A stretch of DNA of 34,384 nucleotides from Clostridia bacterium. Its GTDB lineage: Bacteria; Bacillota; Clostridia; TANB77; CAG-465. The notes under the pieces are model-generated. The model did not search any database and had not been told where the DNA came from. It saw only the letters and a list, made by a program, of their open reading frames with translations. The stretch is taken from NCBI GenBank assembly GCA_030524345.1, contig JAUNGP010000016.1, positions 1-34,384 on the forward strand, read 5' to 3'. Of this stretch, positions 29,320 through 34,384 are shown piece after piece; position 1 is the first letter of the stretch; every line of letters starts with the position of its first letter. A program made the position numbers and the translations under genes.

Positions 29320-32300
29320 TTATTTTTGATTTAACCCTATTTTATTCTTTCTTACAATTAATATTCCAACAAGTACTCCAACAATTGCTATAAGGAAAAT
29401 GATAAAATAGATCCAAATATTTTTATCACTTGTTTCTACTGGCGGTTCATATGTACATGTATTGATTATTTTATTTCCCTCTATTTTACTTTCATAATCT
29501 CTTACTTCTTTTTCTACTATGCTATATTCCACTTCATTTCCAAGTTTATCATACTTTGGTAACTCAAATGTATGTTTCCAATTTTCTTTTTTATTTACTG
29601 CATATTCTGTTACTACTTCTCCTTTCGCTATAATCTGTACTACTACACTTTCAGGACGTTTTCCATATTTATCATTTTGATCGTTCCATTCCTTTTCTAC
29701 TGTTAATTCTATTCTATCATCTGGTACTACAAATTGATTGATTATTGTATTTCCTATGATTTCTTTGATATAGAACTCACTTTCTGTTTCTTTTTCATCT
29801 ACACTATATTCTATCTCGTTTCCTAGTTCATCATATTTTGGTAACTCAAATATATATTTCCAATTATCCGCTTCTGTTACTTCTTGCTCTGCTACTACAA
29901 CTCCATCTGCTTTGATTTGTAACACTACACTATTTGATCTTTTTCCTGCTTCGTTATCATTATCATCCCATACTTTTAATACTTCCATTTCTACTTTTTC
30001 ATCTGGCACTTTAAATGTATTTGTTATCTCATTTCCATTAATTTCTTTTTCATAAAAGATACTTGTTATTTCTTCATCGATTGTATATTCTATTTCATCT
30101 CCTAATTCATCATATTTTGCTAGTTTAAATGTATATTTCCAATGATTTTCTTCACTTAATGTATATTCTGTTACTTTCTGTCCCTTAGCACTTACTATTA
30201 TTTTAATACTTTCTGGGCGCTTTCCCACTTTATCATTTTCATCTTTCCATATCTTTTCTACTGGTATCTCTATTTGGTCATCTGGTACTACGAATCGATT
30301 TGTGATTACATTTTCTGTTATTTCTTTTACATAGAATTTTGACTCAAATTCTTCATCTACTGTATACTCTATTTCATTTCCTAGTCTATCATATTTTGGT
30401 AACTCAAATGTATATCTCCAGTTATCGTTTTCTGTCACTGTTTTTCTTGCTACTTCTTTTCCTTCTGCTTTTACGATTAACTCAATACTTTCTGGCCTTT
30501 TATTTGCTTTATTTTCTTCATCTTCCCATATTTTCAATACTTCTATTTCTACTTTCTCATCTGGTACTTTAAATGTATTTGTTACTTCATTTTTATCTAT
30601 TGTTTTTTCATAGAACTTATTGCTATAATCTTCATCTATTGTATATATAATTTCTTTTCCATTGGAATCATATTTTAGTTTCTTCTTAAATACAGTTCTC
30701 CAATTACTTTCTTCATTTACTTCTACTCTTTCATTCTCTATTCCATCTGCATATAATATGAGATTTATACTATCTGGTCTCTTCTGTGGCTCATTTGCAT
30801 TATCTTCCCATTTCTTGATTGCTTCTATATCCACATATGTGATGAGTCCTGCATTAATATTTTCTTCTTCTATTAGTTCTAGTTTTTCTTCTGTATTTAG
30901 TTTTGTTAATATATCTGTCCTTGCACTATTGTTTTTTACTGCATTAATATTGCTATTAATTGTCTCATCTTCTCCTACTAATTTCTTGGTTGCTTCATAC
31001 TTTGTTCCATCTACTAAAAACTCTACAATATATTCTCCTTTTGGTAATGAACTAAATTCATAATATCCATTCTCATCTGTTGTCACACTTTCTACTTTAC
31101 TTCCTTCTACATCTATTGCTTCATTTCCTTGTTTATCTAGTAATCTGACTTTGATTCCTGATAATAACTCTTCTGTTTCTTCTTTTATTCCATTTTGATT
31201 TTTATCTTCAAATACTCTTCCACTTATTTTTCTCTCTATTACTTTATCTATTTGGATATTGGATTTGATCACTCCTGTGAAACTATCTACTGTTACATTT
31301 GCACTACTTCCATATTCATCTCCTGCTTGATTTCCTCTTGGCAATATGGTATATCCTATCTTGCTACTTTCTCCTGATGTTAATACTTCTTTTACAAAAA
31401 TGAATGCTGTTGTATCTTCTGCTACTTTTCCTTCTTCTATTTTAGTCCAATTATCATTATTTTCTAAGTCTACACCTACTGCACTTAGCTTACCATTTTG
31501 ATCTCTTGTTAAACCGCCATCTGTTTCCAACTTATCTAATGGTAATGTTGTATAATATCCTGTTATATCATCTGGTATATTTACTTCTTTTAATGTATAT
31601 TCTCCCGTAAAATGTGTCCCATTCTCATCTCCATTATATGGTAATATATCCAGCATTCTGATATTAGTTAGATCTTTGTCACTTCCACTTACTACTTCTG
31701 TTTCAAATCTTATATCACTGTTTATTTCTACTACTGGTGTATCTGTACTTTTTTCTACTCCTAGCCCCGCTAAGTTTACAATTGTAATTCCATATGAGCC
31801 TGTTCTTGCGCTTTCATATGACCAATCGTTTGCTGTTGAGATAACCACTTTATTTGTTAATTTCTCATTGTTTTTTAAAGTATAACTCATTTCTGCCTGA
31901 AAAGTTATCTTTGGGTATTCTGGTGCTTCATGATTAATCTGCCAATTTTCGTATTCCCATACGATTTCTGTGATTCCTGTTTCTTCATTTAATGTTACAC
32001 TTACTGGCTCTTTATTAGCACTTCCCTCTACGTATGTTAATCCCTTTGGTAGATAATCTACTACTTGTACTTTATCCACATAGGCATCATTGTCTGTTGC
32101 TTCTTTTTCTGTACTAAGCTTTGGTGTTACACTAAAATTTATCATTCTCTCATTTACATCATAAGTTGTTTTTGGTTTGTTACTACTTCCCAAATCCTCT
32201 ACTGATGTTGCTACTGTTACATGATAAGGTATAACTAATATGTTATTTCCTCTTGTTTCGTCTACATGATATTTTTGAATGATTCCATTATTATCATATT

Positions 32301-34332
32301 CCGTTTTTACATAAGTGTTATAACCTGCAGTAACATATTTCGTTCTTTCCTCATCAGAATAAATTCTTACTTTTTGTTTTATAATATAGTTATTATATAA
32401 ATACTCTTTATCATCAGTAATTCTTAAATATACCTGTACTCTTCTTGCAACACCATATCCCTTATGATCTGGATCATTCATATATATACATGTGATCTTT
32501 CCATATTGCATAGCTTCCTTAGGGGTAGAGTACCATTCAAAATCATCAAAATCTGCATTTTCTATCATCTCATCAGTGGTTAAACCATTTACTTTATCAG
32601 CTTTATATATTCCATATTTCAATATTATATTTTCCGTTGGCGCTAAAGACATAGCTGTATTCTGACCTGATCTATGCTCTGACAATATATTTTGCCAAGA
32701 ATTATCATTATATTGTTCTAACGTAAATACATCTGTTCTCCACATAAAAATTCTTTCACTACCACCAATATAGTAGCCATTAATATCAAGTAAAAAATCT
32801 ACACGTTTTTTTTCACCTAATACACCATATGCATCTCCTAAAAAGTAGAGACTTTCTCCCTCCACTTGAACCTTTTGACTAATAATTCCACCAGCAGCAG
32901 ATTTATTATTTAACCAAGTAATTTTATTATCTGTTAAGACTACATCTTGCAAAGTTTCATTTTCAAAAGGAATATCTATGTTTTTTGTCTCAGTGTTTAC
33001 ATTACATTCCTCTATATTAAAATTGATATTATATTGATATGGTATACTCGAATCATTATCATAATTAGGTGCAAATATTTCTATTTGTCCTACTACAAAG
33101 TACGCATTTTGTATGGTATTACCATTATCGCTACTCTGAAAAATCCCATCCACTTTGAAATCATCAAATCTAATTTGTAAAATATTCTGATATTTTTCTA
33201 AATTCATATTACCTGAATCAGTAATAGTCCATACACTCCAACTGGATTGTTTAACATATGGTAATCCTATTCTAATATCCTTGCTTGGCCAATAATTCTC
33301 ATTCTCATTATAATTTACTTCATATCCAACAACTTCTATTCCATTTGCGATTCCATATCCTAATGGATCATCATCTTCTACCGTTTTCCAACCATCATTT
33401 GTATTCTTGTTATAATATTGATATTCTAATTTTATTTTAGCACTAACACTATCTTTTGGATACTCCAACCCCCTTAAATCACTTAGTTCTGCTATATCTT
33501 GTTTTAATTCTATTCCTATTCCACAATTCATATAATATCCTTGTTTACCATTGTATGTTCCAGGATAATTAATATCCCCCTTTATTAATTTCACATTAAA
33601 GGCAGCTCTCCCAGTTATATAGAGTTCCTCTTCATCAGTTACCTCTACTTTTTCTTTAGTTGAATCTTCATTTTCTTCTTTATTTCCTTCCATATATATT
33701 TCAAATGTTGGCTTTGGTGCTTGTTCTCCTTCTTTTGTTACGTATCCTTCCGCCTTCATCTCAAAATTTAGATTCTGCACTCCAGGTGCACTCTTTTGTG
33801 TATCTGCTATCGCGTATTCTGCATATAATGTTCTTCCATCATCTGTCATACTTACATTTTGCATCCATGCTTGTTGTACCCATTTAAAGTGACTTTGTCC
33901 ATCTACTGCAGGTATTGATGCCTTTACCTTGATTGTTCCTCCATAAAATACACTTGTTTCCTCTACTCCCTCTACATCTGTATTAGGTCTCATAATTGTG
34001 CTTACTGTATAATTTACTGTATCAAATGTTCTTACATAGTTATCATCTTCTGAATAATCCATTCCATCTTCTGGTATATCTGGTATTGTTCCATCTTCTC
34101 TTGTTGTAAATGGGCCTGTTCCTGTTTTTCTTTCTTCTATTGTTGCACTTTCTACATATATCTTATCATACAGTTCACTTTTCTCTACTGCATTATTTTT
34201 TCTGATACTACTGAATGTGATTGTTATCATTGTTGCTACTAAAAATAGCCACAGGATTACTGTTATCATTGATATTTGTCGCTTTTTTGCTTTCTTCTTA
34301 CATACTTTTTTTGGTCTTTTTTCCTGTTTCAT
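29320..34332 (-). CDS. Giant Cna-B repeat surface protein, C-terminally anchored
   Basis: 1,670 aa. A very basic N-terminus and a signal/anchor helix (about 20-42) are followed by about 650 residues of unclassified beta-rich sequence. Next are two DUF11-like stretches (about 730-1030; LPKGLTYVEGS and LTNIRMLDILPYN), an SdrD-B-like domain (1034-1166, GRVFEDKNQNGI) and five Cna-B domains at about 1167-1261, 1262-1354, 1355-1447, 1448-1541 and 1542-1637. Each Cna-B keeps the Lys in (K)xW(D/E)D, the Glu after Y(T/S)(I/V) and the Asn of (I/V)xN, so internal isopeptide bonds are likely. The C-terminus is PPVETSDKN, a membrane helix (about 1639-1661) and RKNK: sorting-signal shape without a standard LPXTG. 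The ATG at 34332 has AGGAGG 5 nt upstream; the frame opens 14 codons earlier at TTG. It probably acts as an adhesin or pilin-like stalk. Confidence 0.88.
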   Translation of the reverse strand: MKQEKRPKKVCKKKAKKRQISMITVILWLFLVATMITITFSSIRKNNAVEKSELYDKIYVESATIEERKTGTGPFTTREDGTIPDIPEDGMDYSEDDNYVRTFDTVNYTVSTIMRPNTDVEGVEETSVFYGGTIKVKASIPAVDGQSHFKWVQQAWMQNVSMTDDGRTLYAEYAIADTQKSAPGVQNLNFEMKAEGYVTKEGEQAPKPTFEIYMEGNKEENEDSTKEKVEVTDEEELYITGRAAFNVKLIKGDINYPGTYNGKQGYYMNCGIGIELKQDIAELSDLRGLEYPKDSVSAKIKLEYQYYNKNTNDGWKTVEDDDPLGYGIANGIEVVGYEVNYNENENYWPSKDIRIGLPYVKQSSWSVWTITDSGNMNLEKYQNILQIRFDDFKVDGIFQSSDNGNTIQNAYFVVGQIEIFAPNYDNDSSIPYQYNINFNIEECNVNTETKNIDIPFENETLQDVVLTDNKITWLNNKSAAGGIISQKVQVEGESLYFLGDAYGVLGEKKRVDFLLDINGYYIGGSERIFMWRTDVFTLEQYNDNSWQNILSEHRSGQNTAMSLAPTENIILKYGIYKADKVNGLTTDEMIENADFDDFEWYSTPKEAMQYGKITCIYMNDPDHKGYGVARRVQVYLRITDDKEYLYNNYIIKQKVRIYSDEERTKYVTAGYNTYVKTEYDNNGIIQKYHVDETRGNNILVIPYHVTVATSVEDLGSSNKPKTTYDVNERMINFSVTPKLSTEKEATDNDAYVDKVQVVDYLPKGLTYVEGSANKEPVSVTLNEETGITEIVWEYENWQINHEAPEYPKITFQAEMSYTLKNNEKLTNKVVISTANDWSYESARTGSYGITIVNLAGLGVEKSTDTPVVEINSDIRFETEVVSGSDKDLTNIRMLDILPYNGDENGTHFTGEYTLKEVNIPDDITGYYTTLPLDKLETDGGLTRDQNGKLSAVGVDLENNDNWTKIEEGKVAEDTTAFIFVKEVLTSGESSKIGYTILPRGNQAGDEYGSSANVTVDSFTGVIKSNIQIDKVIERKISGRVFEDKNQNGIKEETEELLSGIKVRLLDKQGNEAIDVEGSKVESVTTDENGYYEFSSLPKGEYIVEFLVDGTKYEATKKLVGEDETINSNINAVKNNSARTDILTKLNTEEKLELIEEENINAGLITYVDIEAIKKWEDNANEPQKRPDSINLILYADGIENERVEVNEESNWRTVFKKKLKYDSNGKEIIYTIDEDYSNKFYEKTIDKNEVTNTFKVPDEKVEIEVLKIWEDEENKANKRPESIELIVKAEGKEVARKTVTENDNWRYTFELPKYDRLGNEIEYTVDEEFESKFYVKEITENVITNRFVVPDDQIEIPVEKIWKDENDKVGKRPESIKIIVSAKGQKVTEYTLSEENHWKYTFKLAKYDELGDEIEYTIDEEITSIFYEKEINGNEITNTFKVPDEKVEMEVLKVWDDNDNEAGKRSNSVVLQIKADGVVVAEQEVTEADNWKYIFELPKYDELGNEIEYSVDEKETESEFYIKEIIGNTIINQFVVPDDRIELTVEKEWNDQNDKYGKRPESVVVQIIAKGEVVTEYAVNKKENWKHTFELPKYDKLGNEVEYSIVEKEVRDYESKIEGNKIINTCTYEPPVETSDKNIWIYFIIFLIAIVGVLVGILIVRKNKIGLNQK

Positions 34333-34384
34333 TTTCTCCTCCTGTCTGTTATGATTATGGCGACTCGCACGCAAAAAGAGCTGG

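Noticed and set aside
29320-34332. Many plus-strand frames opposite the surface-protein gene (for example 30339-30572 and 30662-31063)
   Set aside because: They are Ser/Leu/Phe-rich shadows of the repetitive coding strand and have no ribosome sites.
1-34384. CRISPR array, insertion sequence, integrase or prophage
   Set aside because: No regularly spaced short repeats, transposase or phage structural genes were seen. The direct repeats present are the nrdR and nrdD tail copies and the Cna-B units.

Overview
The window is AT-rich throughout (roughly 30% G+C by eye) and looks chromosomal, from a low-G+C Gram-positive anaerobe, most likely a member of the Clostridia. Evidence for this: strong AGGAGG-type ribosome binding sites before almost every gene; textbook TTGACA/TATAAT promoters with 17-bp spacers; an oxygen-sensitive class III ribonucleotide reductase with its activase and NrdR; a class B sortase; and a very large Cna-B repeat surface protein. 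Most genes lie on the minus strand, so the text reads naturally from high to low coordinates.

Layout, right to left. A 1,670-residue surface protein (29320-34332) ends in a terminator. Then comes an operon of M50 site-2-type protease, tsaD and a metallophosphoesterase, followed by a gene of unknown function with an RNA polymerase alpha-CTD-like tail. Two small plus-strand genes of unknown function follow tRNA-Trp (24.8-25.7 kb). The class III RNR operon runs nrdD, a 93-aa stand-alone copy of the NrdD glycyl-radical tail, nrdG and nrdR (20.6-24.4 kb), with a perfect NrdR box at its promoter. Below nrdR are a hypothetical gene and a scar in which an ogt pseudogene is fused to a recent copy of the nrdR 3' end. 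Next come an SDR-ogt operon, a tiny plus-strand gene, an ASCH-domain gene, a membrane-anchored protein with an internal repeat, and an alpha/beta hydrolase.

From 15.4 to 10.8 kb lies an operon of an isochorismatase-like hydrolase, a TerY-like vWA protein, a PP2C-like phosphatase and a zinc-ribbon protein kinase, resembling the known TerY-phosphorylation triad. Its first two genes look clearly more G+C-rich than the rest. It has a long structured leader, a probable antisense RNA inside that leader, and a strong internal terminator before the phosphatase gene. Then follow an HD hydrolase, a class B sortase, and a two-gene operon of a beta-propeller-like membrane protein with a CNNM/CBS protein. 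The last operon is a lipid kinase, a dGTPase-like HD protein, leuS and a GGDEF/degenerate-EAL protein. A Val-Asp-Phe tRNA cluster ends the window, with tRNA-Phe cut by the edge.

The items most worth a second look are: (1) leucyl-tRNA synthetase with a complete Nudix hydrolase domain spliced into its editing region; (2) the free-standing NrdD glycyl-radical domain, possibly a spare part analogous to GrcA/YfiD for pyruvate formate-lyase; (3) the kinase/phosphatase/vWA/isochorismatase operon with its leader, antisense RNA and attenuator; (4) the nrdR-ogt chimeric scar. No CRISPR array, transposase, integrase or recognisable phage gene was seen.
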